DNA from: Larimichthys crocea
Taxonomy: Eukaryota > Chordata > Actinopteri > Sciaenidae
Assembly: GCF_000972845.2 (NCBI RefSeq)
Contig: NW_020860793.1
Location: forward strand, 1-64,000
DNA length: 64,000 nucleotides
Direction of reading: 5' to 3'
Shown here in pieces: positions 44,119 through 57,404 of the stretch. The notes beneath the pieces are model-generated. The model was not told the origin of the DNA. It searched no databases and was given only the letters and a program-made list of their open reading frames with translations. Within the stretch, counting starts at the first letter, position 1. Each line of letters opens with the position of its first letter. The translations under genes were made by a program, and so were the position numbers.

Positions 44119-45470
44119 GCCTCAGTATTATATCGTAAGGTAAAAGATGTGACGCAGAACATCTGTCACACGGCGCAACTGATAAGGTGCGAACCGATGA
44201 AAAGATATCGAGGATGAACATCGTCACGCATCAAATACAGACACTTGTTTCTAAATTCACCGTAAAGTCCTCCGCCAGGTGTTTCCCTGAATGAGAGATA
44301 ATATTTCAGATCCATACACATGAGCAGCTCCCCTGCCACTGTGGCAGAATGAGCATCTCTCCGTTCCATAGGTAGACTCAGGGTATTTGTTGACTCATAA
44401 ATCAGTTTGTAAACAAAGGTGGAAGGAGCAGAGGTAATTAGTGGAAGCAGCCTTTATTGGTTTGGTAATGCACTCGCTGTCCCTTGAGCTGCTGCCAGCT
44501 TTATTGTTTCACATCTCTGGTATCAATCCAAGTTGATTCCTTGCTGATGGACTCATAATGGAAATTACAGATTACATTTGGCTCGTGGGTTTGTTATCTT
44601 TGCTGGTATTATTATACACTGAAGGTCCCAGCTTCCTCAAAGTCGCTATTCATTTGTTAAACTCTCATAAAGACATGAATTAATCAACAAAAGCAGCGGG
44701 AGAGTTATGGCTGTTTGTCACATCCTGTCAGATTTACTGAAAACTGCTGACATGATAAAACTATTCACATCAGGCTCTTAGTGCTCTGCTGGCTAAACTT
44801 TTTGTCTTTTAAAGCCGAGCAGTGTGTCACAGGTGACACTTGGTCATAAGTCTTTAACAGTTGAAATAAGAAAGCATAACGTTGCACTGTAATAGTTCTT
44901 GGAAAATAGTTTTTAGATGGTGTAAAAGTCTGTCACAACAATGTTTGTGCATCACATTGTAGAAAACCACCCGCTGCTCGCAACAGCTGATGCTGAGAAG
45001 AGCCTACAGGCAGACTCTGCAGGGAGGCACTCTGGGGGCTGACACTTGCCATCAAATCATTAATTGAAACTACTGCTACTCAATTTGCATTTTCATGTGC
45101 TCATAAAAATCATGTATGAATAACCCGGTTACTCACATTCCATACAAACACCATAAACTGAAACAGGAGACACGACAGTGACCTATTATGACCAATTACA
45201 ATTCACATCATCAACAAGAGCTCATCTGTAGTCATGTTTAAGTCTGATTACTGCCTTCTTCTTTTGATTTATGTATGTTTGGCTTAGGGCACTTTTGCAT
45301 TAACAGTCAGTACACACAGTCATGAATTTGTATAGACCTTGGTTATCACAGAGCAGATGTTCAACATGGAATAAACCTGGCAAAGACCATTTGATCACTA
45401 CGGTTATTCCTGAGGAAATCTGTTTGAGCTATAGGGAAGAAAGTACATTATTGAATTAAAAATACATTAG
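44119..45470. other. Putative intronic DNA
   Basis: Nothing recognised. Confidence 0.4.
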
Positions 45471-46421
45471 GGATGTCAACGAATATTCTAAATTCGAATA
45501 TATATTTGAAGATTAAAAAAAAACAAAAACGGACACTTGATTGTGAAAATGAATATTCGACTGTTGAAAAAAACACATCAGTGGCTGCTTTGCGAAAAAA
45601 ACGTGAAAACCGTGGCAGATGCAGATGGCAGAGAGAAAAACGAAATGGCAGAAAGTTCAGAGCCCAACTCGGCAGCAGAGAGAGTGGTTTGGACTCCAAG
45701 CAACCTAAAAAGCCCTGTTTGGAAATACTTCGGATTTTGGTCAGTAGATGGCAAAAATGCAGAGCCTCGACTGCGCAGAGGGTAGCAAGGGCAAGAGAGA
45801 GGTCTATGGTCTTAAAAGTTTTACGGTATAGGCCATTAGTTCATTTACTTATTTTGTAATGTGTAGGTATGTTTTCTATAGAAAAATACCTATACAAGTA
45901 GTTATGTCTCATTGTATTAGTTTGTCCTGTTATTGACATAATGCTCAAATATAGTTATTCAAGTGGTTCCAACCTATGTGTTTTTTTTTTAGAGCGAATA
46001 TTCGTGAATACAGTGGTCCCTCGTTTATCGCGGGGGATACGTTCTAAAAATAACCCGCAATAAACGAAACCCGCGAAGTAAGTTTTACAATTATTATACA
46101 TGTTTTAAGGCCGTAAAACCCCTAACCACACACTTTTATACACTTTTCTCAGACAGGCATTAACATTTTCTCACATATCTCTCTTATTTAAACACTCTCA
46201 AAGTTCAAACTTTCGCAGATTTAACAAAAATAAGTACAATACTATATTAGTAGATGAAACCAAAGATCAAAACCTGTTTTCAAGGCCAAACATTTTTAAC
46301 ACATTTAATTTTAATGATCAGTCTACGAGGTTTGACACATAAGAAATTATTACCAGTAACTCACGCGTATTTCACAGTTCCCGTCACGGTGCCGAACACA
46401 ATGCGCGTTCATACTGTACAG

Positions 46422-47244
46422 CAGTGTTTCCCAACCGGGGACCCCTAGGGGTACGCGGAGGTACTGCAGGGGGTACGCCGCGCATGGGGAGATTTATTTA
46501 TTTATTTATTTATTTATTTTGAAGAAGGCGTTACAAAAACTGTAGTCCAAAAACTCGTAATATGGAAGGCGTTACAAAAACTGTAGTCCAAAAACTCGTA
46601 ATATGACAACAGAATGTCTGCTGTGTAAGTAATTTATTTAATAGGCCTACAATTTCCAAGATGATAGGCCTAGGCCTAAATATTCTCAGCAATGTCATAT
46701 CCTGCTCATCAATAAAACGGTACTTTTGCGGCTGGAACTCGTTTCCTCGGGAAGACAATGGCCTGATACACAATATACAATGGAAGCCATGACAACGGAT
46801 GACGCATATTAAAAATATCTGGTGGCTGCTACATGATGGATAAATGGTTAAAACGTCCAGTCTCTCATCTGGGTCCAGGGGGGACATCGGAGGAGACAGC
46901 AGAGAAACGAAAAAAAGAGGCAAAATCTAAACCTAGGCTGTACAATGATAAATATATTTTTTATGGTTTTACGTCTACGACGTCTTTGGAACTACCACAA
47001 CCTCAGTGTTTTTTCTGTGGTGAAATGTTGGCTAACAGCGCAATGAAGCCAGCCCATCTGCCCAGATGTAGCTAAGCTGATGAAAGACAAGAAAGCTCAG
47101 GTGTCTCACTAAAGACCAGACAACTACAGTACAGGTACAGGTTTTGTTTCAGATATTAACAATAAAAATGCCTGTTTAAGGAGAATGGAGGATACTCACA
47201 CACAGTTTTGTGATGAATACATGTTAGTTAAATTTACAGTTATG

Positions 47245-47298
<54 letters not shown>

Positions 47299-47602
47299 GT
47301 TACCTGCTGTATTTTGAAGGTTATTTTGATTTAGTATTCAGGCTATTTTGGCCAATTATTTTTTTCCAGAAAACATATTCTTTATTCTTATGTTGCATTT
47401 AAGTGATGCCTAAAAAGAAGGAGAGAGAGCCTGACAAGTTTTATGTTCAGTTTTAGAAGATTAAATAAAATGATTTTCATCTATAACACTGTGTTATGCT
47501 CTATTTTTTTGAGAATTTTCAACGCATATATTTGTGAGGGGTACTCCTGAGGACAAGAAGGGCTCAGGGGGTACTCAAGCCAAAAAAGGTTGGGAAACAC
47601 TG
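46422..47602 (+). mobile_element. hAT transposon, nonautonomous, with perfect 8-bp target duplication
   Basis: Terminal inverted repeats begin CAGTGTTTCCCAACC on both ends. The flanking octamer CTGTACAG is exact on both sides (46414-46421 and 47603-47610). Carries the BED part of a transposase and then noncoding sequence including (GA)n at 47,248-47,295 and a 41-bp tandem duplication at 46,524-46,605. Confidence 0.92.
46833..47075 (+). pseudogene. hAT transposase N-terminus (ZBED5-like)
   Basis: 80 residues with KWLKRP and the BED-type start YNDKYIFYGFTS, then PQPQCFFCGEMLANSAMKP with the CxxC pair and PAHLPRC. The HxxxH half is cut off by a stop, and the RNase-H-like catalytic domain is absent. 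Resembles the N-terminus of ZBED5/SCAND3-type hAT proteins. Confidence 0.75.
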
Positions 47603-47746
47603 CTGTACAGTACGCTGTAAAAAAAAAAACATGCAAAATTACACAAAAAAAAATCCGTGAAACAGCAAGTCCGCGAAAAGTGAACCGCGTTATAGAGAGG
47701 GACAACTGTATAACACTCATTTTGGAGCAATTTTGACAGTCCTAGT

Positions 47747-47815
47747 ATACACTACATTATCGTAACCGCTTATCCTCACTAGGGTCGCGGGGGGTGGCGG
47801 GGCCTCTGACAGCTG
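47747..47815 (-). repeat. SINE 3' tail fragment
   Basis: The minus strand reads CGCGACCCTAGTGAGGATAA then GCGGTTACGATAA, the 3' end of the SINE family seen at 58,990. Confidence 0.6.
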
Positions 47816-47967
47816 ACAAAAGTCCCCTTTGTATAGCAATTCTCTTACAGGTATTCCTTTGTCAGCCAGAGTTGCAATATTTGCGATCAAAAAAGTCAAA
47901 GAATTAGTGAAATTCACACCAGTTTCATGAAATGCATTGAAGAGATTCTCATTAATGATATAATATA

Positions 47968-48011
47968 TAAAAGATTATATATATAATATTATATATATAT
48001 ATATATATATA
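47968..48011. repeat. (AT)n microsatellite
   Basis: Pure TA run with short interruptions. Confidence 0.85.
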
Positions 48012-48015
48012 TTTA

Positions 48016-51000
48016 ATTATTATTTATATTTATATTTGAATGTCCTCTGTATGTAATGTTTCATGCAATGGTTTTACCCAGTTCAAATAATTCTATTTGG
48101 GTCCAAGCAGTGACAGGAGCAGGTTCAAACTAAAAGGAAACAAATCAAATTTGTGACACACAGTAATACACTTTGTTGGGGAGATGTAGGCTTTCAAGAT
48201 TGTGCCATGTCAGTTTGCCTAATCCTACTCTTGGAGTCTTGGGATTCTTGGGATTCTTACCATCTTATCCAGATGCTTGAAAAAAGGGACTCAGGTGTTG
48301 ATAAAGCTAATTATTTCCAGTGACAATAAGGGTAGTTCTATTTACCTGTTCGGGCTTCCTATCTTTTTCAATTAACATGAAAGAATGTAATTCAGTTTAT
48401 AGAAATTCTTTAGGTTGTTGACCAGCGGTCAACTCCTGAGTATTTACTACCTACATACTATACCCCTGTGGTGACCAGCTGAAAGGGTCTGTCCAAGTCT
48501 ACTGTAACCAAGATTGTTTCTAAAGCAGTATCTTTGAGAAGAGAAATCTGGCGCAACTGGGTTGTAGATGACAAAGAGGTGAAATGTCTTCATGGATGAC
48601 CTGAACCTGAAGTACCTTCACAGACTTCAAAAAGAGTATTTTGCAAGGGGGTACATCTTGAAAATGTGAAATGTAAAAAGTCTGCTAAGACAGAGCCAGC
48701 TGGGTCTGCAAGGAACAAAAAGATATCATCTACAAATAAACTCATTTTATATATTACCCGAACACACTTAAATTCTAGGCCCTATGGCTAGAACCAGGAG
48801 AGGATGACTCAAAGAGGAACCTTGGACCCTAGAATTATAGCTACCAAGCCAATTTTAAGGACATTTTGTAGTGGCACTTTACACACCTCTAAATTACTTC
48901 TGACATGTGTTTGTTGAAAACTTTTCTTTGGGATAATTATTATTATAGGACACTATACAGAATATCCCACTGTACAGTAATATCAGTCAGAGACTCTCCT
49001 GTACAGATGCAGGCCATCAGAAACCTGGATAATGTGAGAACTGTATATCCCTTCCTCCTTCCTGCTCTGTCTACCACCTCCTCTTTCTGTAGAGATCAAT
49101 CTGATCTGATCTGAGAGACCAGTCATTTGGAGTCACAGTCAAACTGTTTCATGTGCAAGTCTGCAGATCATTGTATCATGCCATTGTCATTTAGTTTTTT
49201 TATGAGGCGTACCAGCAGTTTCCATGGTAATGTTTTTAAATCCAGTTGCATTTTTGAGGTTTATCCGAAGAGAATTACAGCCCGAGAGAATACAGGTCAG
49301 GTGTTTTGCTGTGATGATTCTCGGTGACCTTTTAACTCTGGGATAGCTCTCCCTAACCAGTATGCCCTTTTCTTCTCACTCCCTGTCTTTCTCTGTCTCT
49401 GCCTCTGCCTCTCTCTCTCTCTTCCTCCTGCCACCCACCTGCAGTGTATTGACCAGAAGCAGCAGGATTCAACCTTCCTAAGATGATTAATGCATAAATA
49501 AGATTTCCACCTGATACCAAGGGCTTGACTGCAGTAACACTCATCTCCAAGTGAAGTGTGGTGCATGCACTTTCATATTTGGCTGTCAGCAGAATTAAGT
49601 TTTAGTGACTGAAACGTTTCTTGGAAGCAGTAATTTGTGTTAAAGCATAATCGCAGGTTGCACACAAAGAGCCCTCTATAGTTTTCCTGTTTTATTTTTC
49701 TTCTAAATTACAAACCAGAGCTGGGATGAATGAATGCCGATCAAAATAAACTCAGTGATCCGTTGGAGCTGAGCTTTATCACACCAGATGAAACTTGTAA
49801 GGTTTTAATGGTTTTGAGCCTACAGCAAACACATTTGTTGGTTTTGTTGCCCTGCCTTCTGCTTTTATACCCCCCATATTACAAAGTAGGGCTGGTATGA
49901 CATAGCAACTATATATTTTTTCTATATTAATCAATGATAAGAGTATCCTGATAATGACTGAAGCATGAAGAAACCAGAGGGTTCATTAGTTAAAATCCAT
50001 GTAAAGTAAGAATAAGAATTTGTTTGTCAGACCAAAGAGGAAAGTGTTATTAACCACCCAGCCAAATTTGAATGATTGAAAATATCGACAAGTTTTAAAT
50101 TAATTAAAATTAAAATGAGGTCTCAGCTCCAGGACTGTGGGGGCGTGTTCTCTGAATGTGCTGAAGCCACGCCCACTCGTGGGAGCAGTCAAGCAGTCAT
50201 TTTGAAGCGACTGAAATGTCAGATGAGTTCAGAAAATGACTTTGAAACACTGAGTGAGATGAATTCATCTCTAGCTCTGCTAGGGGTGCAAGGGTATGTT
50301 CAGGGTGGCTTCAGCGTGTCATCGAGCCACCCTTTAAGGACCGCCCACAAAAATCCTGAGACTGAAAAGTGGTGAAAAACTGTTTTAACTCTAACTCCAC
50401 ATTTCTGTAATATATCGTTCAAAGTCTTTTCACACGTTGTCAGCAACTATTTTCCAACATATTTAATGTGTTTTGAAAGAAATCTTAGAATTGCCTTTAC
50501 ACAGACTTTAAACTTTAGAATCAAATTTTAGTTAGTGCTGGGATAATGCGTTTCTCTACTTGGGGTGCCGATCTGACAAGCACTGTGATGAGTCTTGAAG
50601 TTGCTGTAGCTGGTCAGTGTGGATGTCGATGCCGAGGAGATTGTAGTAGCAGATATTACAATGGTGTCTGGTGTATGGCGGACAAATGATTACATATTAT
50701 TGAACTGCCATGAAATCATAATATTTTGTTTTGATGGTCTAGCTCTATATCTGTATGACTGATGAAGTTATGATTGGTTGAAGTATGCAGCAGCATTATT
50801 AACACATTTACTAGACGGTGTAGTACTGATGCTATTAGTTGCTTCAGTTGAAAGCATTCATTTTGACACTGTGAAATTGTCATGATACGTATTAAGAATA
50901 TTAACTGAATACAAAACTTAAGTGATATTAAACATCAGTCAGCCAAACCTTGTGCATTGTTTCCAGCTCTCTGCAGTGTTTGTAGCTGTCTTTTGGTGTG

Positions 51001-54000
51001 AGGATGGAGATGCCGTGACACATTCGGGTTAACAATTTGATCTCAAGTGTGTTGCTCAGTCCAGCCAGTCAGTCTGCATAACTTACAGCCGGATAAACAG
51101 CAGAGAGAGAGAGAGAGAGAGAGAATTTAAAACTAAGACTGAATAGAAAGAAATGCACGCGGTATTTTACTTAGAGGTGGTGACTGATTAGACATTCATC
51201 CAGATCGTCTCACATGTATTTATTTAACAGAAAGAACTGGAGTTTATGGTGAGTTTTGAGATCAGAGACTGAGGAGAACACAAACATAAGCACTCTTCAG
51301 CCGTACAGTTGTTGCATCCATCGCTAGGTAGTTTTTCCTACAGTTGGAGACTGACTATTTAGGGGCAACTGAACAGTCAGTCTCAAATGTGTCGTTGTGA
51401 TGTGGGAACACCTTAAACCTGTCTGGTAGAAGGTCGTGGGTTGGTTGTGTTAAGAAAGAGTCTGACGTTGATGTTGACCCTGTTAGTTTTCAAATTGATT
51501 TAAAATTTCTTTGATGAGGCACTACATGGCCTTGCACCAGTCTACCTCTCACGAATGCTTTTTGGTTAGTGAACCTCTAGTTTTCTCTTTTGCTGTTCCA
51601 CAAAGCAGAACAAAAACATTTGGTGATGCTGCTTTGAGCTGTTATACTCCAAACTGCTGGAACAATCATCCATCCGAGAGGAGCTAAAAATAAGAAAGTA
51701 AAAATTGCGTATCATCATCATTACTATTTATTTGATTACTCATTTGTTTTATTAACATTTAATTTGATGTAAATGGCATTTTACATTTGAATCAGTTGAA
51801 TTTGTGGAATATTTTCATTTATTTTTTGCAATGTTTTATTATTGATTTTTATTATGTCAGTAACATCTTTTGTTGATGTCTTCAATCAACAATTCAAGTG
51901 GTGGCTGATCAGAAAATGATGATTTCAGTAGTCAGTAATGCATTTAGAAATGCATTCAAGACACGTTAAAGAAACACTGTATCACTGACGGCTTTCTAAA
52001 GAGCCATTGCTCAAACACATGTCAATCAATTTTGAGGTTGTATATACTTAGGAGATATTCTTTCTTACTTCCTCACTTTGGTGGACAAGCTGTGGAATGG
52101 AGACACATTTTCTTGATTAATTCAAATATTTCTGTATTACAGTTTTATTTATTGGCACATGTAGATGTATCACAGAGAAGCAGAATTAGCTAATATTAGC
52201 CCATCAGTCTAGCTCTATCATTAGAACATCATTAGACTGTTTGGTAAAAATACATTCCTAAAAGTTTACACCACAGAAACAGAGAGCGAGATGTATTCTG
52301 TGGCTGCAAAACGGGCCACTTGGCAAAGTGAGAACAGAAATCTGAGCAGCACTGTAGGATCAATAATGAAGACTTCTTCTGGACAGTAAATCAGCTCTGC
52401 AGTATCTTCTCTTTTATTCTCACTCATAAATACCTGGATTACTACTTCTCATGACAGGAAACCCCTCACCGGGTAGTGCTGTTTTAATGATGGAGGCTAA
52501 TGTTGATTTATACCCAGCAGAAACACATTGTTCTCTGAAGGATCTGTAAGATGGATAGATGCTGTTTCTCCATCGTTATACTGTGGTCTCCAAACATCAA
52601 CTGAGACAGCAGCAACCAAAAGTAACTGACTAACCTGAAACTTTTTAAATCAGTTTGAAAAAAAGTTTGTTTAATGAATAATTAACACTTTCAAACATTT
52701 ATTGTTATCTTTTTTTTAAATGCTTTTTCATGCATGATCCAAATAATAAATATTATTTCTCAGTTCCTTTTTAACTATCAATCCTTCCAGGTCTATGTAA
52801 ACTAAATGTCACACAGCTGCTTTGCCTTGTCTTAATTGTCACTGAAAATAATTACTAAACAGTACAAATTTTTAGAGTTGGTAGTGTAACACCAAAACTG
52901 CACCGGGCCTGTCTCCGTCACACTCGCGGCTGCGATGCTGTTTTGGTTTGTTCTCCACATGATTTAAAACAGCACAGAGTTTCAGAATAGCGTAGCGTTT
53001 TGCCCACCAGACTTGCTTAGATTTGGTCATTTCTGTGTTGTATGTGCTCCTAAATATGATTCTAAATATATAAATATGCTATATAGTTAAATTGTCTGCG
53101 TTTGGGCTGTTTTCACGATTGGTAGTGTGCACAGGGTGTTTTTATTTTGAAAACTGACCTGATTCTCTATGCTCTTCTGAAACAGGGCAGGTGAGGTCTA
53201 AACACTGACGAGGCGTTGCATACGTGCCCAATGGAATTTAGCCTTAATGGTACAAAGAAGTCACAGTTAACTACAAACAGCAGTTTAGGGGTCACTACTC
53301 GATGCAAGTCTGATACAAAACAAATGCATGAGGATACATTTCGAATGACAGTAGTGGGGACTCGGGTAAAATTTTGCCCACTGGAAACTCTGGGATAACG
53401 TTTTCTACATATAATACAATACTGTCTGTATTATGAACACTGAACAAACACTTAGAAATCAACATTAGGTTACAAAAAAACAAAAACAAATGCAGTGATA
53501 AAAAATAAATCCTGTGCATTAGCAGAAATCAGAAGTCACTTTGTTCCACCTTGGTTAGATTTAAACATTACAAACACTTGAATGTTTACATATTGGACAA
53601 TTGTGAAGCAATGCCGACACACTGTCCTTGTCTTATGCGCAACGCTCACTGTTACATGTTGCATTTTTCACAGTTTTGTGATTATTCTAAGAATTAATCT
53701 TTGGATTAAGTGGTTAAAAAAATCATTAGTTGCAGCTCTAAAAGATAAGGTGTCTCGGCCTTGAGCATAATCTTGTGATATAAATCATTAAGGGGAATGC
53801 AAGCCAATGACTCGGATCACTTCTGTTTGTATGTAACAGACTGTATGCTGATGAATTATCCTCGTAACTAAAAACGTTATTAAATTTTCAATAGAGAAGA
53901 TGAAAGCTTCTGATCATCCAGGGAACAAGAGATGATTTTTTTTTCAATAAACTGACCATGAATTAATAAAGTGAAAAGTAATGAGATCTATATGTCACTG

Positions 54001-54765
54001 CCAAGAATGCACCACGGGACTAAACACAATCTGTACTTGTCCCTTTTTCACATCTTTTAGTCATTCTGTCTCGTTGCTTCTTTCTGACTTCTTTCCTCTT
54101 GTTTGTCTCTGTTCTGTTTATTTCTACCTGTCCAAGTTCTTCTTTCTTACTTTATTTGCAGGGTAAAAATGATTAATTCTCTGTCTGTTTTTTTTTTTCT
54201 TTCTTTCTGCCTCTTTTGACAGATTTATGATTTTCAAAAATACCTTTAAACAGGCTTTAATGCAGAGATGTGGGCACCTGCAGGCAGAGCCTCAGTACAG
54301 TATTTTTAATGTCCTCCGGTTGCGGGGGGAAACATTGACGTTTTGATTTTTCTGCACATTATATATATTTTAAAAAAATATTTCCTCACCACTTCTCCAC
54401 TCTGACAGGCAGCAGTCGGGCGAGGGCGAATAATCCTCTTATTAAACTGCTGCCGTGACATTTTGTGATTTGGTAGCATCCTTGTTTTGTGTTTTTTTTT
54501 CTTTTCCTTTCCACAGAGAGGGAGGACAGGGGGTTTGTTTTCTAGCCTTATATAGACATTTCTGCAGAATTGGCATCACATTTTACCACAGAGCTAAATG
54601 AGCCTCAGGGGAGAAAATAGATAAATAGAAAATGTCACTTTATCCAAGAATTCACTTGGTGTTGTAACTGGACTTAGATGTGAATGCATAAGAGAGTAAT
54701 ATGTTTTTCTTTTCTCTGGTATGTAGCTTGATTTGAACACATGAGATTAAGCACAACACCAGTTT
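48016..54765. other. Putative intronic or intergenic DNA
   Basis: 6.7 kb without a convincing exon, RNA gene or transposon. (GA)n at 51,102-51,123. GC is uniformly low. Regulatory elements cannot be judged without alignment to other fish. Confidence 0.45.
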
Positions 54766-55417
54766 ATACTGAATTGTTCCTGCCAGGGTTGAAGGTTTAA
54801 TTCCCTAAAGCAAGTCGGTAATGTTGGTTTGGAAGCATTATTTTCTGAAGCATTAGATGTTCAGATGTTCACGGGTCACAAACATGGTTTAGTATTGAAA
54901 GTTCCCTTCTCCAGACTAACACCCTACTGAGGCTGCCAAGGTTGAAAGTTCAGCAGTCGGAATCATTGCACCAACATCTCCAGGATTAGAAGTTCGGTTC
55001 TCTAAAGCAAAACACAGACACCACCAGATTATGTAGTTCAGTTCCCCTGGTCACAGCAGTGATTTGTGCATAGAAAATCTGCATTAGTCAAATAGCTTAT
55101 TAGCTGTGTTGCACTGTCCACTTTTGTTGAACCTCCTCTGTTGGAGTGAAAATTGCTTGACACAACTATGTCATTCAGACACTTTAGAGAAATACATCTC
55201 TTGAATAAACTGTGGGAACTTATTGTCATGTTAGCATTAAGGCATTAAAGCTAATGTGCAAGCAAAGAAAACAGAGAACTCTAGACTACTGTGAATAACT
55301 CTTCTGAGAAGCTAGTTCAACAACTATAGTGGACCATCAACTAGCCTATCCCAGAGGGTAGTATGTAAGTCACCAAGTTTCTAGGTCCTAATGTTGTGTA
55401 AAAATGCACAGATCCAC

Positions 55418-55594
55418 CGTTTTTTTTTTTTCAAAACTTTATGTATTGAGTTTTGGTCATTTTAAATAAACAATACATGAGATGAACACAACAAACAATA
55501 ACAAACCTTCCAATCCCTTACCACCCTCTCATAACCAACAGTCCTCTCGGAGGAAAAAAGGTAATTAAGTCCATAAGAGAAGAAAAATAAATAG

Positions 55595-55628
<34 letters not shown>

Positions 55629-56394
55629 CATAAAATACATTATTTAAAAAAAAGTGTAAAATAGTACAGAATTAAATTAAAAGGACAGTTTAAGGTAGAG
55701 TTATAAAACGTGGTCACCATCCAATTTCTCTCCCCCAATTCATAACCTTAGTTCTCTAGCTGTGGTACAACATTCAAGCCATTCTGCAGTGGTATTGGTA
55801 AATTATCTGTTCCCAGGCCTTTGTATATTCATGTTATTCATGAAGATAAGAAAAGGTGTCCATATCTCATAAAAATCCTCAACTTTCCCTCTTACTCTGT
55901 AAGTCAATTTTTCTGGTGCCAGACTGCAAGACATCTCCTTAACCCACTGTCTAGAATCAGGTCTCTGAGTATCCTTCCAGGTCAAAGCAATTACACGTTT
56001 GGCTTGCAACAAACAAAAATTGATCAGTTTGTGTTTCTTTGTATTTGCTGGAAAATCTTCAGGGTAAATGTGTAATAAACACATTTTAGCTGCGATGGGA
56101 ACAACACTATCCGTCAATTTAGAAATCAGCTCCAGAACCTCTTTCCAGAATACCTGGAGTTTTCGGCATTCCCACATACAATGGTAGAGAGTGCCAATTA
56201 TGTACTAAATGCATTTAGTACATAAATCAGGGATATCAGGATTGAAATTATGTAATTTAACCGGAGTAATATAAGTCCTGAGCAACCACTTATATTGTAA
56301 TAATTTAAATTTGGTATTTTTAGTTTGGGTTTGGGCAAAAAGACATGCCTTCTCCCAGTCCTCTACAGAGATGTTTGCCTGAAGATCATTCTTC
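55418..56394 (-). mobile_element. L1/Tx1-type LINE, 5'-truncated, with 11-bp target duplication
   Basis: The minus strand encodes the C-terminal end of an L1-type ORF2: EDWEKACLFAQTQ, QYKWLLRTYITPVKLHNF, the zinc-knuckle-like CTKC...GTLYHCMWEC (split), then LISKL...KMCLLHIYPED, AKRVIALTWKD and EKLTYRVRGKVEDFYEIW. A 3' UTR with (TTA)n and a terminal poly(A) (plus-strand T run 55,420-55,432) follow. CACAGATCCAC flanks both ends exactly (55407-55417 and 56395-56405). One palindromic insertion adds a stop. Confidence 0.88.
56198..56225. repeat. Perfect 28-bp palindrome inside the LINE
   Basis: Made by a 15-nt insertion, 13 nt of which are the exact inverted copy of the adjacent sequence. It splits the CTKC-GTLYHC motif and adds an in-frame TAG. 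Confidence 0.92.
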
Positions 56395-57254
56395 CACAGA
56401 TCCACAGTTTTTAAAGTTTTAAGTCACTAACATTGTCATTGTTGCAGCTACCCAAAGCAAGGCACCAAAAAAAAACTGTTCAGAAGATCCATAGAACAAG
56501 CACTGAAATTGCCAGTATTGAACGTTCAGTTCCATTGAACCAGGGAATGCCAGGTTTTGGAAGTCAAGCTATCTAAAGCGAGGCATCCAAAGTGTGGGGA
56601 GGCGGAAGTCCAGTCCCATAGAACAAGGCCCAAAGACTGCAATGGTTAGGGAAAGTTCAATACTCTAGAGCAAGGATCCCCTAGAGTTGAATGTTCATTT
56701 CTCTAGGACGGTGCATAAATATCAGCAGTTTTGGAAGTTCTCTTCTGTAGAGCAAGGCACTAGCATTGTCATAGTTGGAAGTACAGCTTTCTAAATCAAG
56801 GTGCTGACACTGCTTCCTAAATCGAAGGTTCAATTCCTCCAAATAAGGTACTAACATTGTTGGGGTTTGAAGAAAAAGGTCCTTGTGATGTACATGAATG
56901 CTGCCAAGGTTTCCTACAGCAAGGCACTTAACAGGACTGGGGTTGGAGTTTAATTTTTATAACAAGGCTGAGCCACCAACCTTTCTCTTGTCTTTCTTGC
57001 ACCAGTTGGTCATTTTAAATCACTTTGTGCTTTGGGAGCTTTTGACAGGCATCTTAAAGTCCTCTAACTGCGTACAGTATGCAGCATATTTTATTAATAC
57101 TTGAACGTTTTAGGACATATTTGTTTGTCTGGTAATCAGCCTGCGTCTGTGCTGTAAAAGGAAGCAGCAGATTAGAAACAAATGGCAGCTTAATAAATGT
57201 AACCAGCAGCAGTGGATGTGTTGTATTCACAGAAATGCCACACTGGGGAGTGAA

Positions 57255-57402
57255 CTGTGTGTGTGTGTGTGTGTGTGCATGCGCATGTGTGTGTGTATGT
57301 ATATGTGTGTGTGTGTGTGTGTGTGCGCATGTGTGTATGTATATGTGTGTGTGTGTGTGTGTGTGCATGCGCATGTGTGTATGTATATGTGTGTGTGTGT
57401 GT
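57255..57402. repeat. Complex (TG)n/(TATG)n microsatellite
   Basis: Three TG runs separated by a repeated GTGCATGCGCATGTGTGTAT-like spacer, so the array is itself a higher-order tandem repeat of about 55 bp. Confidence 0.9.
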
Positions 57403-57404
57403 GA

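Larger units (their letters stand above)
46011..47708 (+). mobile_element. Pogo/Tigger-like MITE, interrupted by a hAT element
   Basis: Ends TACAGTGGTCCCTCGTTTAT and, inverted, TACAGTTGTCCCTCTCTATA; flanking TA on both sides (46009-46010, 47709-47710). Without the inserted hAT element and its duplication it is 509 bp, with no transposase. Confidence 0.75.
45472..47742 (+). mobile_element. Outer hAT-like element with BED-finger remnant, interrupted
   Basis: Left end AGGGATGTCAACGAAT and right end (reverse complement) AGGACTGTCAAAATTG form a weak inverted pair. At 45,640-45,785 a frame encodes SPVWKYFGFWSVDGK, the start of a BED zinc finger found in hAT transposases. It is split at 46,010 by a pogo-like element. 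No clear 8-bp duplication. Confidence 0.5.
54770..56960. repeat. Old degenerate tandem repeat, about 45-50-bp unit
   Basis: Recurring phrases such as GAAGTTCAGTTCTCTAAAGC, AAGCAAGGCACTAACATTGT and variants at 54,785, 54,945, 54,985, 56,450, 56,520, 56,565, 56,610, 56,650, 56,730, 56,780 and 56,825. Copies are heavily diverged. A LINE splits the array at 55,418-56,394. Confidence 0.7.
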
